Shown here: positions 1-7,330 of the stretch, piece by piece | Numbering within the stretch: the stretch's first letter is position 1 | How the letters are laid out: each line of letters opens with the position of its first letter | Source: an uncultured Eubacteriales bacterium | GTDB lineage: Bacteria; Bacillota; Clostridia; Oscillospirales; Acutalibacteraceae | Reading direction: 5' to 3' | DNA: 20,853 bases | Assembly: GCA_934444695.1 (NCBI GenBank) | Contig: CAKSDF010000019.1 | Location: 1-20,853 of the forward strand | Made by a program: the position numbers and the translations under genes | Notes under the pieces: generated by a model | Seen by the model: the letters and a program-made list of their open reading frames with translations, nothing else | Told to the model about the DNA's origin: nothing | Databases searched by the model: none

Positions 1-63
1 ATGCATTTTCGTTATAATGTCTGTATGACAGATATCAATCTCGGTTTTTGAATAAAATTTCAT

Positions 64-432
64 CTATTTTGCATCGCGCAGTTGTTTTAGATTTTCCAAA
101 ACAACGGGGTTGTTTGCAGCGATTTGCGAAAGGGTAGGGCACAGGTCGGTTTGAGAGCAATCGGCGCAGGTGTCAAGCCCTTTTTGCCGAACACATTTTC
201 GTATGGAACATAGGCTGTCGCAGAAGGGTGTCTTTGCGCCTTCTGTTCTGCAGCCGGTGCAGTTGATCATTTCCGGCGTAATGGTCACGCCGTTAAGCTT
301 GGTCCACAGAGCAGCGGTTTTTTTCCGAAGGGCGCCGTCGTTTGTGACCGTTGCGATTCTGGCATCGCATTTTTCGCAGTCCAGCCCGCAGCATCCCATC
401 AGTTGGCTTGACTTTTTGCAACGTTCGTTCAT
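64..432 (-). CDS. DUF3795 cysteine-rich protein, possible metal or Fe-S binding
   Basis: This 122-residue protein carries more than a dozen cysteines in clustered pairs: GCCGLDCEKC at residues 13-22, then NCTGC, FCDSLC, KC, CADC and a final LCP. The first cluster is the hallmark of the DUF3795 family, whose members are short, cytoplasmic and of unknown biochemical role; the cysteine layout suggests zinc or Fe-S binding, which is inference. No signal peptide or membrane segment is seen. An AAAGGAG site lies 9 bases before the ATG at 432. A second in-frame ATG just before the first cysteine cluster (residue 12) is closer to where the family normally starts. The gene follows a TetR gene on the same strand, and a site resembling the TetR palindrome sits about 50 bases upstream, so it is a likely target of that repressor. 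Confidence 0.85.
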   Translation of the reverse strand: MNERCKKSSQLMGCCGLDCEKCDARIATVTNDGALRKKTAALWTKLNGVTITPEMINCTGCRTEGAKTPFCDSLCSIRKCVRQKGLDTCADCSQTDLCPTLSQIAANNPVVLENLKQLRDAK

Positions 433-480
433 TGTTGTATGCTCCTTTGCATTGCTTGGTTTAATATTGCAGACTACACG

Positions 481-498
481 AACTATCGTTCGGTAGTT
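481..498 (-). promoter_or_regulatory. Candidate TetR operator upstream of the DUF3795 gene
   Basis: An imperfect inverted repeat (AACTATCGT / TCGGTAGTT, 7 of 9 positions symmetric) lies about 50 bases upstream of the DUF3795 start. On the minus strand it contains AACTACCGAACG; the plus strand of the TetR promoter site at 1386-1397 has the same 12 bases. On the minus strand TTTGAA and GATAGT, 16 bases apart, give a weak promoter overlapping the site. Binding is inferred from sequence similarity only. Confidence 0.55.
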
Positions 499-713
499 AG
501 ATGTTCAAAAAAATGCGGCCCATTATATCGGGCGCGCTGAGGATTGTTTGTTTTTAACGGCTGCTTATATTGCCGGTTTGCCATATGTATTAATTGCTGA
601 TTTAGAATTTATAGGATTTATGTGTGCCGGCGGAAAGTGGAAAACCACTACACATATCGCTTTGAATTACCGGCCGGATACTTGGCAATTTCACTTATGG
701 TTAAGAAAGTCTC

Positions 714-1340
714 TTATTTGCCGGCTCCGTAAAGACTGAAAAACAGCCTGATATGCCGCTCGATCAGGCCCATTACTTCGCTTTCCCGTTCAGGCTCCCG
801 GTCGCAGAGATTTATCCAAACCGATATCGGAAGGCAAAATTGTGCTGCCATTATCTCGGGATTGTTGCTTTTCAGCTTTCCGCGCTCAATCAGAAAGCTC
901 ATAAGTCCGGTGAAATAACGCATAACATCGGTGTAATTCTGCTTTGTCTGAAGTGCTTTGAGTGTGGTGTTCTGAAATTGTTCTATGGTCAGCATTCTGC
1001 GGGATTTGCTGATTTGCGGATCGTGCAGAATATATTTTACTTGACCTAAAACCATCTGAAGAGCCGCATCGGGGGTAATGTCGCTGATGTTTTTCGTAAA
1101 CGATGGATCGTTCCAGTCGGCTTTGGCAAAGATGGAATTTTTGTTGTATCCGTCAAGCGTCACTTTTATAAGCTCATCAAGGATTTCCTGCTTGCTTGAA
1201 AAATGGCTGTATAAAGATGCCTTTCGGATGCCCACCGCATCGGCAATCTGCGCGGTGGACGTGGCTTCGTAACCCTGTAGCGAAAAAAGATCAAGCGCCG
1301 CATTTAAAATTTCCCGTTTTGTGTTTCCCTTTTCGGCCAT
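714..1340 (-). CDS. TetR/AcrR family transcriptional repressor
   Basis: The protein (about 208 residues from the chosen start) begins with a typical TetR DNA-binding domain: a first helix (KREILNAALDLFSLQGYEA), then a helix-turn-helix (TAQIADAVGIRKASLYSHF) and SSKQEILDELI. The rest is a helical ligand-binding and dimerisation domain that is not recognisable beyond the family. The ATG at 1340 is chosen because GGAGG lies 8 bases upstream; a longer frame starting at 1409 would begin inside the promoter -35 box. The gene is preceded by a perfect palindrome inside its own promoter, so negative autoregulation is very likely. The DUF3795 gene downstream on the same strand carries a related site. 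The inducer is unknown. Confidence 0.9.
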   Translation of the reverse strand: MAEKGNTKREILNAALDLFSLQGYEATSTAQIADAVGIRKASLYSHFSSKQEILDELIKVTLDGYNKNSIFAKADWNDPSFTKNISDITPDAALQMVLGQVKYILHDPQISKSRRMLTIEQFQNTTLKALQTKQNYTDVMRYFTGLMSFLIERGKLKSNNPEIMAAQFCLPISVWINLCDREPERESEVMGLIERHIRLFFSLYGAGK

Positions 1341-1380
1341 TTCATTTTCCTCCGTTTGAAAGTGTTTTGATAACTTCGTA

Positions 1381-1409
1381 ATTATAACTACCGAACGTTC
1401 GGTTGTCAA
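1381..1409 (-). promoter_or_regulatory. Consensus promoter with embedded operator for the TetR gene
   Basis: Read on the minus strand, TTGACA (1409-1404) and TATAAT (1386-1381) are separated by exactly 17 bases, a perfect sigma-A consensus. The spacer contains the perfect 14-bp palindrome ACCGAACGTTCGGT (1390-1403). A repressor bound there would block RNA polymerase, so this is a textbook layout for autorepression. Confidence 0.88.
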
Positions 1410-1738
1410 TAGCTTTGATCAAAATATTTGAATTTGCTTGCGGCTTTGCGCCGGTTGATGGCAGAGATATACACCTTGAGCGATATGTTCTCAAAACGTG
1501 CCGAATGGTGTCTGCTCACGATATTTGAAGTTACTGCCGAAAAACTTTAAAGCCCTTCGGAGGTGGCTTGACTCGCAGCGGTTATGGCTGCCAAAAGCTG
1601 CACTGCCCAAGCAGACGGCGGCAGAAGTTGTCGGACACAGTCCCCGGTGCATCCGCGAATGGGTAGGGAAAGAAACCTAACAGGCATTAAGCTTGGCAGT
1701 ATAAGATCCTGCGCAAAACGGAACCTGCCTTTTGGGTC
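1410..1738. other. Intergenic stretch without a supported gene
   Basis: About 330 bases between the TetR promoter and the promoter of the enoate reductase operon. Short open frames are present on both strands but lack ribosome sites and recognisable domains. Two abutting plus-strand frames (about 1458-1551 and 1498-1680) could be read as remnants of one small gene, the second ending in a faintly helix-turn-helix-like stretch (VVGHSPRCIREWVG), but this is weak. Confidence 0.4.
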
Positions 1739-1767
1739 TTGTCTTTTCGGAACGCACATGTTAAAAT
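1739..1767 (+). promoter_or_regulatory. Promoter of the enoate reductase / aconitase X operon
   Basis: TTGTCT (1739-1744), a 17-base spacer and TAAAAT (1762-1767) preceded by TG one base upstream (an extended -10). An AAGGAGG site at 1783-1789 and the ATG at 1799 follow. The TetR-type palindrome is not present here. Confidence 0.65.
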
Positions 1768-1798
1768 GTTTATATTAGAATAAAGGAGGTCGATCGCA

Positions 1799-3850
1799 AT
1801 GGATCAAAGTCTTTCCCCGCTGTTTACTCCCTGGAAAATCGGAAACTGTGAAATCAAAAACCGTTTTGTCCTGACCAGCATGGGCGGAACCGATCTGTTC
1901 GGCTGGATGGAAAAAAACCATTTTGACAAGGATGGCGCACGCTTTATTATGGAGGTCGCCAAGAACGATGCAGGTCTTGTTATGCCCGGATGTCAGCCGG
2001 TCTACAACCCCATGTTCGGCCAGTGGCTGCACAAGGACAAGAAGATGTTCGCTGATTTGAAAAAGTGGATGCCGGAATTTCACAAGACCGGCGCAAAGCT
2101 TTTTGTACAGCTGACGGCGGGCTTTGGCCGTTCCTTTACCATCAGTAAGATGATGGAGGACCTCTACACAAACAAGTTCCTGCGTGTTGTCAGCAAGCCT
2201 TTTATGGATCTCGATAAGATCACCGCGACAGCCAGCCCTTCGCCTAACCGCTGGTCGGATAAGGTGCCTTCCCGTGAAATGACTGTTGAGGAAATCCACC
2301 GCTTTGTCGATTCCTTCGCACAGAGTGCCAAGCTTCTAAAGGATGCAGGGGTGGACGGCGTTGAGGTTCATGCCGTGCACGAAGGGTATCTTCTCGATCA
2401 GTTTACGCTGCTGTATGTCAACAAACGCACGGACGAATACGGCGGTTCCTTTGAAAATCGTTACCGTTTTGCGGTAGAGATCGTGCAGGCAATAAAAAAA
2501 GCCTGCGGTAAGGATTTCCCCGTTTCTCTGCGCTACAGTGTACTTTCAAAGACAAAAGGCTTCCGTAAGGGTGCTCTGCCGGGTGAGGACTATGTTGAGG
2601 CAGGCCGCGATATGGCGGAGTCGGAACGGGCCGCAAAATATCTGCAGGACGCGGGCTATGACTGCCTGAATTGTGACAACGGCACCTATGATGCATGGTA
2701 CTGGGCGCATCCGCCGGTCTATATGCCGGAAAATTGCAACCTTGCCGATGTTGAACATATTAAAAAGTTTGTGGACATTCCCGTAATTTGTGCCGGACGG
2801 CTTGATCCCCACACGGCGGCGGAATCTATAGCAGCAGGGCAGCTTGACGGTGCCGGCTTTGCCCGTCCCTTCCTTGCCGACCAGCATTGGATCGTTAAAC
2901 TTAAGGAGGGCAGGGAAGAGGATATCCGTCCCTGTATTCTCTGCCACAACGGCTGCTTTAATATGTGTCACTACAAAGGCGTTCCCAACGATCAGGATCT
3001 TTCGGACAGCCTGCATCTTGCCCGCTGTGCCGTTAATGCCGAAACCATGCAGTGGAACAAGCATTACATCCGCAAAACATCCTCTCCAAAGGCGGTGCAT
3101 ATCATCGGCGGCGGTATCGGCGGAATGGAAACCGCCCGTGTGCTCAAACTGCGCGGACATAATCCGATCATTCACGAGAAAACCGGCGAGCTCGGCGGCG
3201 CATTTATCGCGGCCAGTGCCGAATCATACAAGGGCAAGCTGCGTGATCTGCTTGCCTGGTATCGCCGTCAGATGGCGGAACTGAAAATTGAAGTGCATCT
3301 GAACGAGCAAGTAAAGGATGTTTCGGCATTTAGAGGATGTCCCGTCATTGTCGCCACCGGTGCGACACCGCGCGTTCTGCGTCGTGTTCCCGGATACGAA
3401 AAGATGATCGAGGCGTGTGAATACCTCTGCGGCGCGCCTACCGGGGAAACCGTTGCCGTTATCGGCGGAGGACTGACCGGCTCGGAAATCGCTTACGAAC
3501 TTGCCCTGCAGGGTAAGAAACCCGTGATCGTCGAAATGAAGGATGATCTGGTCAGTCAGAAGGGTGTCTGCCTTGCCAATTCTTCCTATCTGCGTGAGTG
3601 GTTTGAGCTGCATAAGGTGCCTGTTTATCTTGAAACAGCCCTGAAAGAGGTGCGCGACGGCAGCATTCTCTGTACCGAAAAGGACGGAAAAGAACTGGAA
3701 ATCCCCTGCGACAGCGTTATTTCCTGTGCGGGCTACATTTCTGCCCCCTTGCCCGAGGCAGGAAAGGCAAAGCTTGTCGGCGATTGCCGTAAAGTCGGAA
3801 ATCTGCGCAGCGTCGTTTGGGATGCCTATGAAGCGGCAATGAAGATTTAA
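1799..3850 (+). CDS. NADH:flavin oxidoreductase, 2-enoate / 2,4-dienoyl-CoA reductase type
   Basis: A 683-residue cytoplasmic enzyme with the three-part build of the FadH/BaiCD/2-enoate reductase family. Residues 1-370 are an old-yellow-enzyme TIM barrel that binds FMN, with VEVHAVHEGYLLDQF (188-202) holding the likely proton-donor tyrosine Y197, and NKRTDEYGGSFENRYRF (208-224). A 4Fe-4S site follows at C379, C382 and C386, with C410 as the probable fourth ligand. Then come two dinucleotide-binding glycine motifs, GGGIGGME (437-444) for FAD and GGGLTGSE (556-563) for NAD(P)H. The AHPPVY stretch (303-308) recalls clostridial enoate reductases. Such enzymes reduce the C=C bond of an alpha,beta-unsaturated acid or thioester. 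It is first in an operon with an aconitase X dehydratase, so its substrate may be the product of that dehydratase. The substrate itself cannot be read from the sequence. Confidence 0.9.
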   Translation: MDQSLSPLFTPWKIGNCEIKNRFVLTSMGGTDLFGWMEKNHFDKDGARFIMEVAKNDAGLVMPGCQPVYNPMFGQWLHKDKKMFADLKKWMPEFHKTGAKLFVQLTAGFGRSFTISKMMEDLYTNKFLRVVSKPFMDLDKITATASPSPNRWSDKVPSREMTVEEIHRFVDSFAQSAKLLKDAGVDGVEVHAVHEGYLLDQFTLLYVNKRTDEYGGSFENRYRFAVEIVQAIKKACGKDFPVSLRYSVLSKTKGFRKGALPGEDYVEAGRDMAESERAAKYLQDAGYDCLNCDNGTYDAWYWAHPPVYMPENCNLADVEHIKKFVDIPVICAGRLDPHTAAESIAAGQLDGAGFARPFLADQHWIVKLKEGREEDIRPCILCHNGCFNMCHYKGVPNDQDLSDSLHLARCAVNAETMQWNKHYIRKTSSPKAVHIIGGGIGGMETARVLKLRGHNPIIHEKTGELGGAFIAASAESYKGKLRDLLAWYRRQMAELKIEVHLNEQVKDVSAFRGCPVIVATGATPRVLRRVPGYEKMIEACEYLCGAPTGETVAVIGGGLTGSEIAYELALQGKKPVIVEMKDDLVSQKGVCLANSSYLREWFELHKVPVYLETALKEVRDGSILCTEKDGKELEIPCDSVISCAGYISAPLPEAGKAKLVGDCRKVGNLRSVVWDAYEAAMKI

Positions 3851-3867
3851 GAAAGGAATGGGCAGCA

Positions 3868-5160
3868 ATGGAATACAAAATGAAACTCACACCGGAGCAG
3901 CAGGAAATCCTGAACGGTTCCCGGGGTGAAACCATGGCAAAAGTTATGCAGACACTCATCCGCTACGGTGAATTGTTCGGTGCGGATGAAATGGTGCCTG
4001 TAACCAGCAAGTATAACCACCTGGTGACCTCTTTCGGTCTCAAGGCCCTTGGCCCGGTTTATCACCTGATGGAGCAGCTGCTTGATGCCGGTGCGGTTTC
4101 GGCACAGAAGTTTTCTGCCGACCCGCGTCCGCTTGATCCGAAGGTTCCCAGCAGCTTTTTGCAAAACTTTGTGTTCAATCATTTTATGTATACGCGGCAG
4201 GACTACTATGAAAAGCAGCTGGGCAAACTCGGACTGATGGATCCGGATGCCTTCACCTGCACCTGCTATATGGATGAAGTGGGCAATACGCCCGGTTTCG
4301 GAGAGATTCTTTCGTGGTCGGAATCGTCGGCGGTTGTTTATGCAAACTCGGTGCTTGGCGCGCGCTGCAACCGCAATTCCGGCATTATTGACCTGATGGG
4401 TTCTGTTGTCGGATATGTTCCATCTTTCGGACTTTTGAAGGATGAAGGACGGCGTGCCGACTGGATTGTCGAGGTACGTACAACCAAGAAGCCCGAGGCG
4501 CAGCTGCTTGGTTCTGCCATCGGGATGAAGGTTATGGAGGATGTGCCTTTTATCCGCGGCCTTGACAAGTGGCTTGGAGGAACGCTGGACGATGCCGCCA
4601 AAACCTATTTGAAGGATTTCGGTGCAGCAACCGCGTCCAATGGCGCCGTTGGCCTTTATCATGTGGAAAACATCACGCCCGAGGCGGTCAAATACGGTCA
4701 GGAACTTGTGCGGGAGGATGCGCAGGTTTATGTGATCGATGATGCCGAGCTTCAGCGTGTCTATGACAGCTACCCCGTGATATGGAAAAAGAAGGACGCC
4801 AAGCCGAAGCTCTGCTTTATGGGTTGTCCGCATATGAGCTTGGAGCAGCTGATCTCATGGACGCAGCGCGTAGAGGAGGGTCTGAAAGCCGCCGGAAACA
4901 GCCGCGTGGTCATCCCCACCGTTTTTACCGCGGCTCCTGCTGTGCTGAAAAAATTTCAGAGCACACCCTATTCCGCCCGTCTGGAAAAAACCGGCGTCAT
5001 TACAAGCTTCATCTGCCCGCTGATGTATATGAATAACCCGCTGAGCACCAGTATGCCGGTGATCACCTCCAGCAATAAACTGCGCACCTACACCAGCGCA
5101 CGCTACTACACCGACGACGAGATTCTCGAGCAGATCACAAAAGGAGGAAGCAAGGCATGA
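3868..5160 (+). CDS. Aconitase X (AcnX) catalytic large subunit, DUF521
   Basis: The 430-residue protein matches the aconitase X large subunit: KLTPEQQEILNG at the start, GNTPGFGEILSWSESSAVVYANS (139-161, in two conserved blocks), GARCNRN (164-170), MGCPHMSLEQL (318-328) and a late C383. C320 and C383 are the usual Fe-S ligand positions. Known members are cis-3-hydroxy-L-proline dehydratase in bacteria and mevalonate-5-phosphate dehydratase in archaea; all dehydrate a hydroxy acid. The window shows no proline or mevalonate gene to decide between them. The gene starts 17 bases after the reductase and its stop overlaps the small-subunit start by 4 bases (ATGA), implying translational coupling. 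The start could also be the ATG at 3880 (MKLTPEQ), which is where family members often begin. Confidence 0.9.
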   Translation: MEYKMKLTPEQQEILNGSRGETMAKVMQTLIRYGELFGADEMVPVTSKYNHLVTSFGLKALGPVYHLMEQLLDAGAVSAQKFSADPRPLDPKVPSSFLQNFVFNHFMYTRQDYYEKQLGKLGLMDPDAFTCTCYMDEVGNTPGFGEILSWSESSAVVYANSVLGARCNRNSGIIDLMGSVVGYVPSFGLLKDEGRRADWIVEVRTTKKPEAQLLGSAIGMKVMEDVPFIRGLDKWLGGTLDDAAKTYLKDFGAATASNGAVGLYHVENITPEAVKYGQELVREDAQVYVIDDAELQRVYDSYPVIWKKKDAKPKLCFMGCPHMSLEQLISWTQRVEEGLKAAGNSRVVIPTVFTAAPAVLKKFQSTPYSARLEKTGVITSFICPLMYMNNPLSTSMPVITSSNKLRTYTSARYYTDDEILEQITKGGSKA

Positions 5161-5603
5161 AAAAGACTTTTCAAGGCAGAGTTGTTGCAGTAGGTCATGT
5201 GACGGCAGAAGCGTTGGTTTCCCACGGCGGCCTGAACACGCTTGCATCCTTTCAGAAGGCGCTGCAATTCGGCGATAAGAAGGCTACCTGCGGCGATCAG
5301 AACAACCCCGACCTCTACGGAAAACAGATGCTGGGCAAGGCACTGTGCCTGCCGCGTACCATCGGATCGACAACGGGCGGACTGGTGCTGTACTGCGCCT
5401 GCTCTATGGGGAGGAATCCTGCGTGTATGCTTTTTTCCGAACCCATCGATTCGCTTGCCGCTGCCGGAGCGATTCTTTCCGATGTGTGGCTGGAAGGAGA
5501 AAATATGCCGGTTATTGATACGCTTGGCGAGGAATTCCTTGCCTACGTCAAGGACGGTATGAAGATTACCGTTTCCGAGGACGGATTAGTAACGGTTGAG
5601 TAA
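5157..5603 (+). CDS. Aconitase X swivel small subunit, DUF126
   Basis: A 148-residue protein matching the swivelling small subunit that completes the aconitase X active site: GRVVAVGHVTAEALVS at residues 7-22, GKALCLPRTIGSTTGGLVL split around the LPR and GST motifs (about 60-78), then NPACMLF and the final strand GMKITVSEDGLVTV. The serine or threonines of the GSTTG loop occupy the place of the catalytic serine in this family, by analogy. The start overlaps the large-subunit stop and an AGGAGG site lies just upstream. Subunits are separate here, as in archaeal and some bacterial enzymes, instead of fused. It ends the operon, followed by a strong terminator. Confidence 0.9.
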   Translation: MKKTFQGRVVAVGHVTAEALVSHGGLNTLASFQKALQFGDKKATCGDQNNPDLYGKQMLGKALCLPRTIGSTTGGLVLYCACSMGRNPACMLFSEPIDSLAAAGAILSDVWLEGENMPVIDTLGEEFLAYVKDGMKITVSEDGLVTVE

Positions 5604-5618
5604 AAATAAAGCAACAAA

Positions 5619-5658
5619 AAAGAAGCCATCCTGATCCGCAAATCAGGATGGCCTCTTT
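5619..5658 (+). terminator. Terminator of the aconitase X operon
   Basis: GCCATCCTGAT (5625-5635) pairs perfectly with ATCAGGATGGC (5642-5652), and the flanks 5619-5623 and 5654-5658 extend the stem past one mismatch. A T-rich tail follows. Confidence 0.85.
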
Positions 5659-5678
5659 ATGCTCAGTTTGAATCATTG

Positions 5679-5711
5679 AAAAAAGCACTTGCTTAAAGCA
5701 AGTGCTTTTTT
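5679..5711 (-). terminator. Bidirectional terminator after tRNA-Ser
   Basis: AAAAAAGCACTTGC (5679-5692) pairs with its exact complement (5698-5711) around a 5-base loop, leaving a U-run in either direction. It lies immediately 3' of the tRNA read on the minus strand and back to back with the operon terminator. Confidence 0.85.
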
Positions 5712-5712
5712 C

Positions 5713-5801
5713 TGGCGGAGACGGTGAGATTCGAACTCACGTGCGCTTGCGCGCAAACTGATTTCGAGTCAGCCCCGTTATGACCACTTCGATACGTCTC
5801 C
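5713..5801 (-). tRNA. tRNA-Ser, anticodon CGA
   Basis: Read on the minus strand the 89-base gene folds as a class II tRNA. The acceptor GGAGACG (5801-5795) pairs with CGTCTCC, followed by discriminator G and an encoded CCA (5715-5713). The anticodon arm is GCTGA-CTCGAAA-TCAGT, giving CGA (serine, UCG codons). A long variable arm (GCGCGCAAGCGC) and GAGTTCGAATCTC T arm follow. The long variable arm confirms serine over other type I tRNAs. It stands alone with its own promoter and terminator. Confidence 0.96.
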
Positions 5802-5829
5802 GTGTGTGCACTTTTTCAGTGCGGTAATT

Positions 5830-5858
5830 ATTTTATCAAAAAGAAGGACCTTTGTCAA
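5830..5858 (-). promoter_or_regulatory. Promoter of tRNA-Ser
   Basis: On the minus strand TTGACA (5858-5853), a 17-base spacer and TAAAAT (5835-5830) form a near-consensus sigma-A promoter about 29 bases before the mature tRNA 5' end. Confidence 0.85.
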
Positions 5859-6057
5859 GAATTATTTATGTGCTTGAAAGATTTTTCTGAAGTTTTTTAA
5901 AGATTTTTAGCGAAAGGCGATTTTTGCCACAAGATATTGGAGGGAGTATCAAGGAAATACAATTGTGTGCTGGAAGGCGTCGGAGAAATGCTGTGTGATA
6001 TTCACTGGATTTTTGAAAAAATACTTGATAAAAGGGCTTTAAAAAAAATATTTGCTG

Positions 6058-6066
6058 TGATATAAT
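6058..6066 (+). promoter_or_regulatory. Extended -10 promoter of apgM
   Basis: TGATATAAT (6058-6066) is an extended -10 element with a perfect TATAAT. No good -35 hexamer lies 17 bases upstream (TTTAAA at best), which is tolerated with an extended -10. AAAGGAG follows at 6081-6087. The rest of the 295-base gap from the tRNA shows no gene. Confidence 0.6.
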
Positions 6067-6096
6067 TGTTTCTGTATTGAAAAGGAGTCGGTTTTT

Positions 6097-7305
6097 ATGA
6101 AATATATTGTTCTTTTATGCGACGGAATGGCGGATTATCCGCTTAAAGAGCTTGGGGATAAGACCCCTATGGAAGCGGCAAACAATCCTGCTATGGAATT
6201 TCTTGCAAAAACTGCCGAAATCGGCCTTGCAAAAACTGTTCCCGATGGAATGAAACCGGGAAGCGATGTGGCCAATCTTTCGGTTATGGGATATGATCCC
6301 GCAAAATATTATACCGGCCGTTCTCCGCTGGAAGCGGCAAATATGGGCATCGCTCTTGACGATTGCGATGTGGCCATTCGCTGCAACCTCGTAACCTTAA
6401 GCAACGAGGAAAATTTCGAGGATAAAACCATGGTAGACTATTGCGCCGGAGACATTTCCTCCAAAGAGGCGGCCGAGATAATCAAATCGGTAAACGAGGC
6501 GTTGAAAAGCGAAAAATACAGCTTTTATCCCGGCGTAAGCTATCGGCACTGCCTTGTGTGGAAAAAGGGCAGCGTTGACATCGGTACCCTCACCCCTCCC
6601 CACGACATCAGCGGCAGGGTCATCGGCCCCCATCTCGATCGTGACGAGGGTGCAAAGGAACTCATCGAAATGATGAAAAAGAGCGGAGAGGTTCTTAAAA
6701 ACCATCCCGTCAATTTAAAGAGAATAAGCGAGGGCAAGCGTCCCGCTACACACATTTGGCTTTGGGGACAGGGCAAAAAGGCCGTTCTCGATGATTTTTA
6801 CGGCAAAAACGGGCTTAAAGGTTCGGTCGTTTCGGCCGTTGATCTTGTTCAGGGAATCGGCACCTGTGCCAATATGAAGGTCTGCAAGGTCGAAGGCGCC
6901 ACCGGATATATTGACACCAACTTTGAAGGAAAGATGCAGGCTGCCTTTGATGAGCTCAAAAACGGACAGGATTATGTTTATATCCATGTCGAAGCTCCCG
7001 ATGAGTGCGGACACAGGGGAGAGGTTCAGAACAAGGTCAAGGCCATTGAGGAAATCGATAAAAAAATCCTTGCGCCTCTGCTCGAAAAGCTTAAGGGACT
7101 TGACGATTACACCATCCTCATTATGCCCGATCATCCCACACCTCTTTCGACCATGACCCATGCCTCCGATCCGGTGCCTTATCTGCTTTACCGCAGCAAC
7201 AAACCGGTTGAATCGGCAGGAGTGTTCAGCGAAAGAGGCGCAAAGGAAAGCGGCATATATGTGGACAAGGCCTTTACGCTTATCGATAAAATGAAAGAGA
7301 ATTAA
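6097..7305 (+). CDS. apgM: Cofactor-independent phosphoglycerate mutase, archaeal type (ApgM)
   Basis: The 402-residue protein has the alkaline-phosphatase-superfamily metal sites in the order expected for the ApgM family: D9 (LLCDGM), nucleophile S62 (NLSVMGYDP), then the distal cluster D302 and H306 (PDECGH), D345-H346 (MPDHPTP) and H355. GSDVANLSVMGYDP and YYTGRSPLEAANMGI are family signatures. It interconverts 2- and 3-phosphoglycerate in glycolysis; some bacterial members have been linked to homoserine phosphorylation instead, so both roles should be considered, and no threonine-pathway gene is visible nearby. Length is normal. It is followed 25 bases later by the DUF1846 gene on the same strand, probably in one transcript. 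Confidence 0.92.
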   Translation: MKYIVLLCDGMADYPLKELGDKTPMEAANNPAMEFLAKTAEIGLAKTVPDGMKPGSDVANLSVMGYDPAKYYTGRSPLEAANMGIALDDCDVAIRCNLVTLSNEENFEDKTMVDYCAGDISSKEAAEIIKSVNEALKSEKYSFYPGVSYRHCLVWKKGSVDIGTLTPPHDISGRVIGPHLDRDEGAKELIEMMKKSGEVLKNHPVNLKRISEGKRPATHIWLWGQGKKAVLDDFYGKNGLKGSVVSAVDLVQGIGTCANMKVCKVEGATGYIDTNFEGKMQAAFDELKNGQDYVYIHVEAPDECGHRGEVQNKVKAIEEIDKKILAPLLEKLKGLDDYTILIMPDHPTPLSTMTHASDPVPYLLYRSNKPVESAGVFSERGAKESGIYVDKAFTLIDKMKEN

Positions 7306-7330
7306 CAATAGGAATTAGGGGAAAAAGGGT

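Noticed and set aside
548..739. 63-codon plus-strand open frame between DUF3795 and TetR genes
   Set aside because: No ribosome site, runs antisense into the TetR gene end, and has no recognisable domain.
1739..1798. TetR operator ahead of the enoate reductase operon
   Set aside because: Only a partial TTCGGAACG resemblance exists; the palindrome is missing, so control by the TetR protein is not supported.
5932..6067. Very short open frames (about 25 codons) before apgM
   Set aside because: Ribosome-like GGAG is too close to or out of register with the possible starts, and the end overlaps the apgM -10 box.
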